Below the pieces are notes generated by a model. It saw only the letters and a list, made by a program, of their open reading frames with translations. It was not told the origin of the DNA and ran no database searches. Made by a program: the position numbers and the translations under genes. From Candidatus Howiella intestinavium (GTDB lineage Bacteria > Bacillota > Clostridia > Oscillospirales > Acutalibacteraceae): a stretch of DNA of 56,958 nt. The stretch covers positions 1-56,958 of the forward strand of contig CAJFVX010000013.1 in assembly GCA_904420585.1 (NCBI GenBank), written 5' to 3'. Below, piece by piece: positions 33,735-43,037 of this stretch. Each line of letters opens with the position of its first letter. Within the stretch, counting starts at the first letter, position 1.

Positions 33735-34757
33735 TTAATCCACAATCAGATCCTGCAGGGAGCGGAAAGCATAGTCCCCGTTTTTCAACAGGCTGGGATG
33801 CTTTAAGGCGATGCCCGTTCCCCGCACCACGCAGTGCAGCGGATCCTCCACCAGTTTTACCGGTACGCCGGTAAAGTTAGAAAGCCGCTGCTCCATACCG
33901 TATATCAGAGCGCCGCCGCCGGTCAGGTGAATCCCGTCTTCGGAGATATCGGCCACCAAATCCGGCTCGGTGTGCTCCAGCACCCCTTGCACCACCTTGC
34001 AGATGCTCAGGGCGATGTCGTCCACGGCATGGAAAATCTCATTGGTGGTAATTTCAAAAATCTGTGGCAGGCCGGTAAACAGGTTGCGGCCCTTGGCCTG
34101 CATGGCAATCTCCACCGGCCGCTCCACCACCGAGCCGATTTGCTTTTTTATCTGCTCGGCCGTCTGCAGGCCGATGAGAATATTGTATTCCTTTCGCACA
34201 TACCGCACAATGGCCTCATCAAAATCGGAAGATGCCACCTTGCCCGATTCGCACTGGGACAGGCCGCCTAAGGAAATCACCGCCGCATCGGTTGTACCGG
34301 CGCCGATGTCCACAATCATGGTGCCCCGGGCTTTGGTAAAGTCAATTCCCAGGCCGATGGCCGCCGCCATAGGGCTTTCGATGGTGCAGACGTTCCGGCC
34401 GCCGGCAGCCTCCACCACTTGAGCCACCGAACGATGCTGCACGGCGGTAAGGCCGCTGGGCATAGCCACCATAACCCGCGGCTTGACCATTTTATTCCCG
34501 AAAGCCTTGCGCATAAACCGGCGCATCATTTCCTCCGCCGACTGGTAGTCGGCGATAACCCCCCGTTCGATGGGCAGGACCGACGTGATGCTGTCCGGCG
34601 TGCGGCCGATCATTTTATAGGCCTTTTCCCCAAAGGCGATGGGCTCCCAGGTATCGCTGTCCACGGCTACGGCCGAGGGCTCCTCCAACAGGATTTTCGC
34701 CCCGGACAAGATGCTGGTTTTTGCGGTTCCCAAATCGATTCCAATATCTATGGCCAT
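33735..34757 (-). CDS. MreB-family rod-shape actin homologue
   Basis: A 340-residue actin-like ATPase that guides cell-wall elongation beneath the membrane. Seen are the phosphate-1 loop [13 protein letters not shown], the phosphate-2 loop [19 protein letters not shown], the family motif [13 protein letters not shown] and the adenosine motif [14 protein letters not shown]. Length is normal. It is not in an mre-mreC-mreD cluster; comF and recD2 lie upstream on the same strand. This isolated position suggests an extra paralogue such as Mbl or MreBH, so I give no exact symbol. It has its own promoter. Confidence 0.92.
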   Translation of the reverse strand: MAIDIGIDLGTAKTSILSGAKILLEEPSAVAVDSDTWEPIAFGEKAYKMIGRTPDSITSVLPIERGVIADYQSAEEMMRRFMRKAFGNKMVKPRVMVAMPSGLTAVQHRSVAQVVEAAGGRNVCTIESPMAAAIGLGIDFTKARGTMIVDIGAGTTDAAVISLGGLSQCESGKVASSDFDEAIVRYVRKEYNILIGLQTAEQIKKQIGSVVERPVEIAMQAKGRNLFTGLPQIFEITTNEIFHAVDDIALSICKVVQGVLEHTEPDLVADISEDGIHLTGGGALIYGMEQRLSNFTGVPVKLVEDPLHCVVRGTGIALKHPSLLKNGDYAFRSLQDLIVD

Positions 34758-34798
34758 ATATATAAATCCTTTCCGGCTGTAAGTTTATACCTGTTTTT

Positions 34799-34827
34799 AT
34801 TATAGGGCAATCCCTCAAAAATTACAA
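34799..34827 (-). promoter_or_regulatory. Promoter of the mreB-like gene
   Basis: On the minus strand, TTGTAA (34827-34822), a 17-bp spacer and a perfect TATAAT (34804-34799). The -35 box overlaps the stop codon of the upstream comF gene. Confidence 0.7.
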
Positions 34828-35529
34828 GGCTTTCGGCAGCACAATCCCGGCTGCAACGCAGACTACCCTTCGGGCGCCGGCGGCTTTCAACGCCTCAGCA
34901 CAGGCGTTCAGGGTAAAACCGGTTGTCTTGATATCGTCCACCAGCAGGATATTCTTCCCCGCCAGGCTCTCTTTGCAGGCATAAATCCCGCGGACATTCT
35001 CCTGCCTTTCCGGATACTTAAGATTATGCTGAATTTTATTGTCCCGTGTTTTTACAAGGCTATGCAGCAGCGGAATCTGGAACTCTTCCGCCAAACGCTT
35101 TGCCAGCAGAGCGGCCTGGTTATATCCCCGCTCCCGCTGTCTCCTTTTGGTCATAGGCACATAGCACACGGCGTCCGGCTTTTCTTTTGGAAAAGCCCGT
35201 CGCAGGGTCCGGACCATCTCCCCGGCAAAGAAAACAGCGCCGTCGGCCCGGCCGCGGAACTTTATCTGCCGGATCCCCTGAGCAGCCACATCCCGGTAAT
35301 AAAAGGGCGCGCAGAAGCCGTCCCAGTAGAGCGGCCGAGGGCCACGGGAACAAAGGCATTCCGCCCGGGCCTGTCCGCACCGGCGGCATACCGGCTCGGG
35401 CAGCCGGGGAAGCCGCGCCTCACAAAAGGCGCATAATTCCTTTTCAGCCGGGATAACCCGGCTGCAGCAGGCGCAGCGCCGAGGATACAGCACCATCCGG
35501 ATTTTTTCTATCCACTTTTTCCATTTCAT
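34822..35529 (-). CDS. comF: ComF-family phosphoribosyltransferase-like protein
   Basis: A 235-residue ComF protein. The N-terminus has a zinc-finger region with paired cysteines (CACC, LCAFC, CRRCGQ, CLC), and the C-terminal phosphoribosyltransferase fold carries the PRPP loop ILLVDDIKTTGFT. In competent bacteria ComF supports uptake and processing of transforming DNA. It follows recD2 by 11 bases on the minus strand, so a recD2-comF operon concerned with DNA is likely. Confidence 0.92.
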   Translation of the reverse strand: MKWKKWIEKIRMVLYPRRCACCSRVIPAEKELCAFCEARLPRLPEPVCRRCGQARAECLCSRGPRPLYWDGFCAPFYYRDVAAQGIRQIKFRGRADGAVFFAGEMVRTLRRAFPKEKPDAVCYVPMTKRRQRERGYNQAALLAKRLAEEFQIPLLHSLVKTRDNKIQHNLKYPERQENVRGIYACKESLAGKNILLVDDIKTTGFTLNACAEALKAAGARRVVCVAAGIVLPKAL

Positions 35530-35540
35530 ATCCCGCCTCT

Positions 35541-37775
35541 TTACGCCTCCTCTCCGGACAGCAGGCCGCCCATCCGCACCGAAGCTTCCAGCATGGGGCG
35601 CAGTACAGTATATCGTTTGGTGCGGCGGTCGTTGTCCACCATGGCTTCCACCACCCGGCGGCTGCCCACCACAATCAGCAGCTTCCGGGCGCGGGTAACG
35701 GCGGTATAGAGCAAATTCCGGTACTGCAACTTAGGGGGCACGTCCAGCAGCGGCAGGATAACACAGGGGAACTCGCTGCCCTGGCTTTTGTGAATGGTCA
35801 TGGCGTAGGCCAGCTCCAGCTGCTCGATGTCCTCACCCGTATACAAGGCCAGCCGGTCGTCAAACCGGACGGTCAGGGTGCCGGTAAGGGGGTCCAGGGA
35901 ATCCAGGGTGCCTACGTCTCCGTTGAAGACGCCGCTGCCCCCCTCCCCGTTTTCCCGGGTCCATACAATGTCGTAGTTATTTTTTATCTGCATTACCCGG
36001 TCGCCCTGCCGAAGGGTAAAGCTCTTGCGGGTCATCTCCGGCCGGGAAGGATCCGGCGGGTTCAGCCGTTCCTGCAGGATATTGTTCAAACTGACCGTTC
36101 CCATCTCCATCTTGCGGGAGGGACAGAGCACCTGGATATCGGCCAGCGGATCATACCCGTAAGCTTCCGGCAGCCGGCGGGCACAGAGGTCAGCCACAGT
36201 CGCCGCCGCCTTATAGGGGTTCGGCTGGGTTAAAAGGAAAAAGTCGTTGTCTCTTTTATCCAGCTGGGGATAACTGCCCTGGACAATGGCGTGGGCGTTG
36301 GTGACGATAAGGCTTTCCATGGCCTGGCGGAAGACCTCGGTCAGCCGAACGGTGGGCAGCACCCCCGCCTCCAGCAAATCGTGGAGCACATTGCCCGCCC
36401 CCACGCTGGGAAGCTGATCCGAATCCCCCACCAATATCAGGCGGCATCCCAGCCGCAGAGCGCGCAGCAGGCTTTCAAATACCCCCACGTCCACCATGGA
36501 CAGCTCGTCCACAATCAAGGCGTCGCAATCCAGCGGGTTTTTCTCGTTGCGCAGAAAGCTCTGCCGCTCGTCTTCTCCCCAGGACACCTCCAGCAGCCGA
36601 TGGATGGTCTTGGCCTCCCGGCCGGTGAGTTCGGTCATGCGCTTGGCTGCCCGGCCGGTGGGCGCAGCCAGGGAGATTTCCAGCTGCCGATCCTCCAGCA
36701 GCCGGATGATAGCCTTAAGGGTGGTGGTCTTGCCGGTACCCGGCCCGCCGGTTAATATGAGCAGGCCCTTTTCCACGGCCGCCCGGATAGCCTCCCGCTG
36801 GCGAGCGGCGTAGGTGATGCCCCACTCGGCCTCCAGGCGGTCGATATCCTCCTCGGCCGCCGTCTCCCGCTCAGGCGGGAAGCGGAGCATCATGGCCAGC
36901 CGCTGCGCACAGTATTGCTCGGCCTCGTACCACTGGGGCAGGAAAAGGAAGGGCCGCTCCCCTATGCTTTTCTCCACCAAACGCCGGCTCAGGACCAGCC
37001 GGTCACAGGCTTCGTCCACCGCTGCCGTATCACAGCCCAGCAGGCCTGCGGCCACCGGCAGCAGCTTTTCACGGGGAATGCAAGTGTGCCCGTTTCCCAG
37101 ATTGTGCCGCAGCACGTATTCGGCCCCCGCCTCCACCCGGCAGGGATCGTCCGGGGCAAATCCCATGGAGCGGGCAATGGCATCGGCCGCCTCAAAGGAA
37201 AGCCGGATACCTTCCCCGCAGAGCAGATAGGGGTCGGCCTTGATTTTGTCCACGGCGGCCGCCCCATACCGCTTAAAGGCTGCCAGGGATTGGTCGGGCG
37301 TCAGGCCGAAGCGGCTGAAAAACAGCATGACCTCCCGGACGCCGAACTGCCGGCCGTACTCCTCGGACAGCCGCCGGGCCTTTTCGGCGGAGATCCCCTT
37401 AATCTCCTGCAGACGCTCGGGTTCCTTCTCCAGAATCCGCAGGGTGTCCGCCCCAAATTTGTCCACCAGCCGCCGTGCCGTGGCCGGGCCGATGCCCTTG
37501 ATGCCGCCGGAGGTGAGATAACGCAGGATAGCCGCTGCGGTAGAGGGCATGGCTCTTTCACAGAGTTCGGCTTTAAACTGCGGGCCGTATGTATCATGGA
37601 AATCATAGCGTCCCACGACCTCCAGTTCTTCGCCGGGGGTCACCTGGGGCATAACGCCCACCACAGTCACCGTTTCCCCCGGGGTGCGCAGCTCCAGTAC
37701 CGTAAAGCCGTTTTGGGCGTTGTGGAAGGTGACCCGCTGCACGCTGCCCACCAGCCGTTCCAGCTTCTCCTGCAT
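35541..37775 (-). CDS. recD2: RecD2-type ATP-dependent DNA helicase
   Basis: A 744-residue SF1B 5'-3' helicase of the RecD2 (long RecD without RecBC) group. N-terminal OB and HhH regions (GIKGIGPATARRLVDKFG and EIKGISAEKARRL) precede the motor, which has Walker A TGGPGTGKTTTLKA, Walker B ALIVDELSMVDV, VGDSDQLPSVGAGN and the C-terminal YAMTIHKSQGSEFP. It acts in replication-fork repair and mismatch repair. AAGGAGGG precedes ATG 37775; the GTG at 37799 lies upstream of the ribosome-binding site and is rejected. Confidence 0.94.
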   Translation of the reverse strand: MQEKLERLVGSVQRVTFHNAQNGFTVLELRTPGETVTVVGVMPQVTPGEELEVVGRYDFHDTYGPQFKAELCERAMPSTAAAILRYLTSGGIKGIGPATARRLVDKFGADTLRILEKEPERLQEIKGISAEKARRLSEEYGRQFGVREVMLFFSRFGLTPDQSLAAFKRYGAAAVDKIKADPYLLCGEGIRLSFEAADAIARSMGFAPDDPCRVEAGAEYVLRHNLGNGHTCIPREKLLPVAAGLLGCDTAAVDEACDRLVLSRRLVEKSIGERPFLFLPQWYEAEQYCAQRLAMMLRFPPERETAAEEDIDRLEAEWGITYAARQREAIRAAVEKGLLILTGGPGTGKTTTLKAIIRLLEDRQLEISLAAPTGRAAKRMTELTGREAKTIHRLLEVSWGEDERQSFLRNEKNPLDCDALIVDELSMVDVGVFESLLRALRLGCRLILVGDSDQLPSVGAGNVLHDLLEAGVLPTVRLTEVFRQAMESLIVTNAHAIVQGSYPQLDKRDNDFFLLTQPNPYKAAATVADLCARRLPEAYGYDPLADIQVLCPSRKMEMGTVSLNNILQERLNPPDPSRPEMTRKSFTLRQGDRVMQIKNNYDIVWTRENGEGGSGVFNGDVGTLDSLDPLTGTLTVRFDDRLALYTGEDIEQLELAYAMTIHKSQGSEFPCVILPLLDVPPKLQYRNLLYTAVTRARKLLIVVGSRRVVEAMVDNDRRTKRYTVLRPMLEASVRMGGLLSGEEA

Positions 37776-37832
37776 CTTTCTCCCTCCTTTCCCTTTCACG
37801 TTTTCAAGGGCCGTCCCGCCGGTGCGGACGGC

Positions 37833-38189
37833 CTATTCCTCCTCTCTGTGCCGCCAGGGGGTGTGTGCCGCCAAATCGGAAAGGCGGTCGGCGGGCACCA
37901 GCAGGATGTTCCCGTATTCCGTGCACATCTTATGGCAGACCTGCAGCGTACGGCCGCCGATGCCGCAATCCACGGCCAAAACCATGGGACAGCACCGCTC
38001 GGCCCACCGTGTGCACTCCAAAGCCGCCCGCAAATCCATTTCCGCATCGTCCCCGTCCAGAAACACCAGCAGGACGCGGCGGCCACGGGCTTGGGGCACC
38101 ATCAGCCGCATGGCTGCCCACCGAATCAGCCAGGCCAGCCCCGTAAGGGCCAGCAGCAGGCACACAACCGACAGAATCGTCTCAAACAT
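37833..38189 (-). CDS. Small membrane-anchored hypothetical protein
   Basis: A 118-residue protein with one N-terminal membrane helix (ILSVVCLLLALTGLAWLI) and a basic stop-transfer segment (RWAAMRL), then a soluble domain of about 80 residues (RVLLVFLDGDDAEMDLRAAL and the cysteine-bearing GRTLQVCHKMC). GAGGTG at 38201-38196 favours ATG 38189; ATG 38195 is also possible. I do not recognise the family. It lies between cdaR and recD2 on the same strand, but a strong terminator separates it from cdaR. Confidence 0.65.
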   Translation of the reverse strand: MFETILSVVCLLLALTGLAWLIRWAAMRLMVPQARGRRVLLVFLDGDDAEMDLRAALECTRWAERCCPMVLAVDCGIGGRTLQVCHKMCTEYGNILLVPADRLSDLAAHTPWRHREEE

Positions 38190-38246
38190 GACCATCACCT
38201 CAGTCCATAGTATGTGGAAAGAGGCCTTTTGGTCAGCCGGTTCGGC

Positions 38247-38283
38247 AAAAAAGGGATTTCGAACGGATCGAAATCCCTTTTTT
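38247..38283. terminator. Terminator after cdaA-cdaR
   Basis: A perfect 16-bp stem (38247-38262 with 38268-38283) with a 5-base loop and T-runs on both strands. On the minus strand it lies 44 bases after the cdaR stop codon. Confidence 0.9.
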
Positions 38284-38326
38284 CAGAAATTTTGCGGCCT
38301 GTGCTGTTTGGCCGTCATAAAGCAGG

Positions 38327-39616
38327 CTATCCCTGCCGCTCCACTGCGGTGACCAGCACGTTGTAGGTGCCCACCTGCCAGACCGTATCGTACCCGTTTA
38401 CCTTGATACGAACCGGAACCGTATGTTCGCCCGCCGGCCGGCCGCTCATGTCCACCTCGGCGTAAACCGCGTCGGCATTGATGGCGTTGATGATGGCCTC
38501 CGGCCCCGCAAGCGTCACATTGCGCAGGGTCTGGGTGAAATTGGTCTCCAGATTGGCCGCCAGATTGACAGCTGTGAAATTGGATACATCAAAGGTGCGT
38601 TCGGCTATGGCGCCGGCGTTGATGGTCACCGTAACCGTATCCACATTTTCCAGGCTGCGCACGCCGTTGGGCAGCTTGGGCGTACAGGCGAAGGAGAGGG
38701 AGCCGGCGCTGATATTATCAAAGTCAATGGGGCTTAAATCGATATACTCCAGCGAATCGATGATTTCCGGCTGTCCCAGCACGCTGATGCTGCCTATACT
38801 CAGGGTGTAGCCGATAGGCGTGCTCTCATAGGCTGCCGGCGCATGGGTAAAGGTAGCCCGCAGAGGCACCTCCTTGCTCTTGGAGATGGGCACGGTTATC
38901 TTTAATTCCGTAAAGCTTAAGGTAAAGGGAGAAGGATCGATAACCTCCCCGTTTTCGTCCAACAGCCGGAGTGCGGCGTCAAAGCTTTCGGTGGCGCTCA
39001 GGGTCTTGTTGACCTGGGCCACAGCCTGCACCGAGGCGATTTTTTCCATCTCGGTACGGGGCCCCCGTATCTCCACTTCCGAATTGGCCGTATCGGTGAC
39101 CACGGCCGATTCGGCAATAAGCCCTTCGGCGGCACTGGCCCCTTCGGCCGACGCCGTCACCGGGAAGACGGCCGTATCGATATGGTCAAAGGTAACCTCC
39201 AGAGTGGGAGGCGTGATATTCAGAATGGTATAATCGGTGTTTGTACCGTTTTTGGTGGCCGAAAGGGGCACCTCGTAGGTCCCCGGCGCGGTAACCTCCG
39301 ACAGGGAGGCCGTAATCAGGATGTCCGATGCGCTCAGAGAACTGATGACATAGCTGGAGCCGCTCACCGTAACATTGACCCGTTCTCCTACGCCGCCGCT
39401 GACCACGTCCAGTCCCAGGGCGCCTACGGCGGTGTTTTCGGTGGTGATATTCACGGTTATATCGCTGATAGTCCGTTCCCGCTCGGCGTTCTGGGTGATA
39501 TTCACCGACAGCCAGAGCACCAGCGAAGCTACCAAGGCAAAAGGCAGGATAAACCGGTTGTTATAGAACAGGCTGCCCAGGGAAAACTTTTTCTTTTCCT
39601 TCTTATTACGCGCCAT
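38327..39616 (-). CDS. cdaR: CdaR/YbbR-domain regulator of diadenylate cyclase
   Basis: A 429-residue protein with a single N-terminal membrane helix (FILPFALVASLVLWLSVNI) and a large extracytoplasmic part built of YbbR repeats (ISDITVNITTENTAV, TVSGSSYVISSLSASDI, FTHAPAAYESTPIGYTL and similar blocks). It binds and regulates the membrane cyclase CdaA. Its start overlaps the end of cdaA by 11 bases, so the two are co-translated, the standard arrangement in Firmicutes. glmM, often third, is not next to it. Confidence 0.92.
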   Translation of the reverse strand: MARNKKEKKKFSLGSLFYNNRFILPFALVASLVLWLSVNITQNAERERTISDITVNITTENTAVGALGLDVVSGGVGERVNVTVSGSSYVISSLSASDILITASLSEVTAPGTYEVPLSATKNGTNTDYTILNITPPTLEVTFDHIDTAVFPVTASAEGASAAEGLIAESAVVTDTANSEVEIRGPRTEMEKIASVQAVAQVNKTLSATESFDAALRLLDENGEVIDPSPFTLSFTELKITVPISKSKEVPLRATFTHAPAAYESTPIGYTLSIGSISVLGQPEIIDSLEYIDLSPIDFDNISAGSLSFACTPKLPNGVRSLENVDTVTVTINAGAIAERTFDVSNFTAVNLAANLETNFTQTLRNVTLAGPEAIINAINADAVYAEVDMSGRPAGEHTVPVRIKVNGYDTVWQVGTYNVLVTAVERQG

Positions 39617-40502
39617 GCTTTTTCCCTCCCCGCTTGAAACGGCCCAAGAACCGGCGGCGATCCGCTTCGTCTTCCTCTGCCAGCAGATAGGATTCCAGCT
39701 GGGCGCGCAGGGTCACCCCGTTGAAGCCGCGGGTAAGGACCCCGTTGACGGCAATGGAAATATTGCCGGTTTCCTCCGAAACCACAACCACTACCGCATC
39801 CGAATTCTCGCTCATGCCGATGGCCGCCCGATGACGGGTTCCCAGTTCCCGGCTCAAATCGGTATTGGGGGTCAGCGGCAGGATGCAGCCGGCCGCATGT
39901 ACCCGGCCGGCCCGCAGAATCATGGCGCCGTCGTGCAATGGAGATTTGGGGTAAAAAACATTGCAGATTAAGGGCTGGGTGGGCGCGGCGTCCACCACGG
40001 TGCCGGTATTGACGATATCCCCCAGAGGCGTCCCCCGTTCAAAAACCATCAGGGCGCCCACCTTCTGATCCTGCATGGATTGGCTGGCCTTACAAACTGC
40101 GTCGATACATTCCTGCATGCGCTGCCGGCGCTCGTCCGGCGTCTGGTTAAGGCCGAAGCTGCTCAGATTGCTGCGGCCCATCCGCTCCAGCGCCCGCCGG
40201 ATTTCCGGCTGGAAAATCACAACTACGGCGATAATCGCATAGTCAAACAGCTTGGTCAGCAGCCAGGACAGGCTGACCATATCCAGCCACTGGGCCAGCA
40301 AAAAAATGATCAGCAGGATAACAATTCCCTTTAAAAGCTGCTGGGCCCTGGTTTCCCGCACCAGCTGAATGCCCTTGTATATGATAAAGGCCACGGCGAT
40401 TATATCCAGCACATCCACAATGTTTATGGTGCTGAAAACCACGATAATCTGATTCCAGAGCGTGGTGAAAAAATCCGCGACGCTGCTCCAAAACACATCC
40501 AT
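39606..40502 (-). CDS. cdaA: Diadenylate cyclase CdaA (c-di-AMP synthase)
   Basis: A 298-residue membrane cyclase that joins two ATP into the second messenger c-di-AMP, which controls potassium and osmolyte transport and wall homeostasis. Three N-terminal helices (about residues 20-95) precede the DAC domain, which carries the catalytic DGA motif in SPLHDGAMILRAGRV and RHR in GTRHRAAIGMSE. The C-terminus is basic (RRRFLGRFKRGGKKHG). It is first in the cdaA-cdaR operon. A small hairpin (CAGCCGC/GCGGCTG, 40528-40556) lies in the leader. Confidence 0.95.
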   Translation of the reverse strand: MDVFWSSVADFFTTLWNQIIVVFSTINIVDVLDIIAVAFIIYKGIQLVRETRAQQLLKGIVILLIIFLLAQWLDMVSLSWLLTKLFDYAIIAVVVIFQPEIRRALERMGRSNLSSFGLNQTPDERRQRMQECIDAVCKASQSMQDQKVGALMVFERGTPLGDIVNTGTVVDAAPTQPLICNVFYPKSPLHDGAMILRAGRVHAAGCILPLTPNTDLSRELGTRHRAAIGMSENSDAVVVVVSEETGNISIAVNGVLTRGFNGVTLRAQLESYLLAEEDEADRRRFLGRFKRGGKKHGA

Positions 40503-40696
40503 ATAGCGTCCATCCCTTTTTTATTATCAGCCGCAGGCATAGAACCAAGCGGCTGCAAGTCAACATAACAACAATTCCGTATCACACGGATAACAATTTC
40601 ATTTTATTTTAGCATAGCCACTTTTAGAATACAAGGTGCGGCAAACATTTTATACGTATTTCTTTATTTATGCTCTGCAGCGGCGAAATACATGTA

Positions 40697-40736
40697 CAAA
40701 AGCCCGACGCGGGGCGTACCGCAGAAAAAGCGGGCA
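40697..40736 (-). terminator. Possible terminator of the GNAT gene
   Basis: GCCCG (40702-40706) pairs with CGGGC (40731-40735) around an inner GCGG/CCGC hairpin. On the minus strand TTTTGT follows. It begins about 50 bases after the acetyltransferase stop. The stem is short and branched. Nothing else is seen between 40600 and 40783. Confidence 0.35.
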
Positions 40737-40783
40737 AAGGCAGAGAAACGGTTACATAATCCGACAAACAGCCGCCGGCCGAT

Positions 40784-41380
40784 TCAAATATCCGCTTCGA
40801 TGAAGTGCATTTCCGATGTGTTCCAATACCCTTTATAGCTTTCACTTCCCGGCTGCAAAAAATCCAGCTGATACATCCGAAAGATCACCGGTATATTTTT
40901 GGGCTGCCATTGTTCTTCATAGGAATAGCGGTAGGTCATGCCGATTTTCTGCATAACCCGCCCGCTGGCAGGATTGTTTCTGTCATGGGTGGCCGTGATG
41001 AAGGGCACGCCGTCCCGGCGGAGCTGCCGGATAACCGCGCTGCCGGCCTCTGTGGCCAGCCCCCGATTCCAAAAATCACGCCGCAGGCCATAGCCAAAAT
41101 CCCGGGCATCCTCCCCGCTTACATGGATGTAGCCCACCGGCGTATTGTCATCCCGCAGGCAGACGGCATAGCGATAGCCGGCCGCGGCCGGCTTCCGGTA
41201 GAATTCCAGGTATCTTTGCGTAAGCAGGACGGCCGCCTCTTCCCTGCTCTGAACAGGATACCAGGGTAAGAAGCGATTTGCCTGCCTATCGCTGTAAATT
41301 CTATATACTGCCTCCACGTCCGCCGGCGTAAACCGCCGCAGCAGAAGACGTTGGGTTTCGATGGTAGGTGTATTCTCCAT
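40784..41380 (-). CDS. GNAT-family N-acetyltransferase (RimJ/RimL type)
   Basis: A 198-residue acetyl-CoA-dependent acetyltransferase. The N-terminus IETQRLLLRRFTPADVEAVY is typical of the RimJ/RimL group. The acetyl-CoA region is FGYGLRRDFWNRGLATEAGS, and the end of the fold is ATHDRNNPASGRVMQKIGM. ATG 41380 gives the usual start, with GGGGGTG upstream; the frame extending to 41449 is rejected. The substrate (ribosomal protein N-terminus, antibiotic or small amine) cannot be told. It is a single gene. Confidence 0.88.
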   Translation of the reverse strand: MENTPTIETQRLLLRRFTPADVEAVYRIYSDRQANRFLPWYPVQSREEAAVLLTQRYLEFYRKPAAAGYRYAVCLRDDNTPVGYIHVSGEDARDFGYGLRRDFWNRGLATEAGSAVIRQLRRDGVPFITATHDRNNPASGRVMQKIGMTYRYSYEEQWQPKNIPVIFRMYQLDFLQPGSESYKGYWNTSEMHFIEADI

Positions 41381-41516
41381 ATCACGCACCCCCGGTTTCC
41401 ATAGTTTTTTATTTATATTACCTTTTTCCCATTCTCGTGTCAAATCCAAAAGGAAAGGATGGGCAGACAGCTTTTCCTACAAATTTTTACTTGGTCACAA
41501 ATTGTTAAAAATTTTG

Positions 41517-41525
41517 TGTTATAAT
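41517..41525 (+). promoter_or_regulatory. Extended -10 promoter of the citrate synthase gene
   Basis: TGTTATAAT is an extended -10 element: TG at 41517-41518, one base, then a perfect TATAAT at 41520-41525. No good -35 box is seen at the right distance, which fits extended -10 promoters. The A/T-rich stretch upstream may act as an UP element. Confidence 0.6.
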
Positions 41526-41579
41526 AAGACAAATTTAAATATTTTATAGCCGCAAAATGAAAAAAGGAAGTGATTATTC

Positions 41580-42953
41580 ATGCCAAACACAAGCAACGTG
41601 AATTTTTCGGAAATTACGCCCGAAATCCAGCACTTGAGTGAGCTTTGCGTGCAAAACAGCAGCATTGACCCTTCCCTTTATACAAAATATCAGGTGAACC
41701 GCGGCCTGCGGGATGTAAACGGCAAGGGGATCCTCACCGGCCTTACCGAAATTTCGGATATTATCTCCAGCAAGGAAGTGGATGGGAAATCCGTCCCCTG
41801 CGACGGAGAGCTTTACTACCGCGGCATCAATATTCAGGATATTGTGGATGGGTTCTTAAAAGAAAAGCGCTTTGGATTTGAAGAGGTCACCTATCTTCTG
41901 CTGTTCGGGGATCTACCTACAAAGGAGCAGATGGATGCCTTTACCTCCCTTCTGGCCAAATACCGCACCCTGCCCACCAGCTTTGTGCGCGATATTATCA
42001 TGAAGGCCCCCAGCCGCGATATGATGAATACCCTGGCCCGCAGCGTGCTGACCCTGTTCTCCTATGATGATAACGCCAGCGATACCAGTATCCCCAACGT
42101 GCTGCGGCAGTGCCTGCAGCTTATCGCTCTCTTCCCCCTGCTCTCGGTATACGGGTATCAGGCCTACAGCCATTACCACGACGGGAACAGCCTCTTTATC
42201 CACAATCCCCTGCCGGAACTCTCCACGGCGGAAAATATCCTGCGCATCCTCCGGCCTGACAGCAAGTACACCGAACTGGAGGCCCGTATTCTGGATTTGA
42301 CGCTGGTGCTCCATGCCGAACACGGCGGCGGCAACAACTCCACCTTTACCACCCATGTGGTTTCCTCTTCCGGTACGGACACCTATTCTACCATAGCCGC
42401 CTCCCTGGGTTCTCTCAAGGGTCCCAAGCACGGCGGCGCGAACATCAAGGTTGTCCGCATGTTTGAGGACATGAAGCAGACCGTAAAGGACTGGAAGGAT
42501 GAGAAGGAGGTCACCGCCTACCTTAAGGCCCTGCTGCACAAGGAAGCCTTCGACCATGCCGGCCTGATTTACGGTATGGGCCACGCCGTCTACTCCCTGT
42601 CCGACCCCAGGGCCAACATCTTCAAGAAATTTGTCAAGAGCCTGTCGGAAGAAAAGGGCCTGACCGACGAATTTGAACTCTATTCCCTGGTGGAGCGCCT
42701 GGCACCCCAGGTCATCGCCGACGAACGGAAAATTTACAAGGGCGTCAGCGCCAATATCGATTTCTACAGCGGCTTTGTCTACAGCATGCTCAACCTGCCC
42801 ACCGAGCTGTATACGCCTATTTTCGCCATTTCCCGCATTGCGGGCTGGAGCGCCCACCGCATTGAAGAGCTTATCAATGCAGGGAAGATTATCCGCCCGG
42901 CTTACAAAAGCGTATCGGTCCACCGGCCCTATGTGCCCCTGGCCGACCGGTAA
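41580..42953 (+). CDS. Citrate synthase
   Basis: A 457-residue citrate synthase that condenses acetyl-CoA with oxaloacetate, here probably for the oxidative branch leading to glutamate. Conserved regions are YRGINIQDIVDGF, the catalytic-histidine blocks LHAEHGGGNNSTFTTHVVSS and YGMGHAVYSLSDPRA, and KGPKHGGANIKV. It is somewhat longer than the usual 370-430 residues because of an N-terminal extension of about 45 residues, a form common in Clostridia. AAGGAAGTG precedes the ATG. No aconitase or isocitrate dehydrogenase adjoins it. Confidence 0.93.
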   Translation: MPNTSNVNFSEITPEIQHLSELCVQNSSIDPSLYTKYQVNRGLRDVNGKGILTGLTEISDIISSKEVDGKSVPCDGELYYRGINIQDIVDGFLKEKRFGFEEVTYLLLFGDLPTKEQMDAFTSLLAKYRTLPTSFVRDIIMKAPSRDMMNTLARSVLTLFSYDDNASDTSIPNVLRQCLQLIALFPLLSVYGYQAYSHYHDGNSLFIHNPLPELSTAENILRILRPDSKYTELEARILDLTLVLHAEHGGGNNSTFTTHVVSSSGTDTYSTIAASLGSLKGPKHGGANIKVVRMFEDMKQTVKDWKDEKEVTAYLKALLHKEAFDHAGLIYGMGHAVYSLSDPRANIFKKFVKSLSEEKGLTDEFELYSLVERLAPQVIADERKIYKGVSANIDFYSGFVYSMLNLPTELYTPIFAISRIAGWSAHRIEELINAGKIIRPAYKSVSVHRPYVPLADR

Positions 42954-42972
42954 GAAGGGCTTAAGGCTTGAA

Positions 42973-42998
42973 AAAAGGCCGCCGGACGGCGGTCTTTT
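42973..42998 (+). terminator. Terminator of the citrate synthase gene
   Basis: AAAAGGCCGCC (42973-42983) pairs with GGCGGTCTTTT (42988-42998, one G-T pair) over a 4-base loop, followed by CTCTCTT. Confidence 0.75.
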
Positions 42999-43037
42999 CT
43001 CTCTTCGCCGCCCAATTTGTTAAGAGGAGGCATTCCT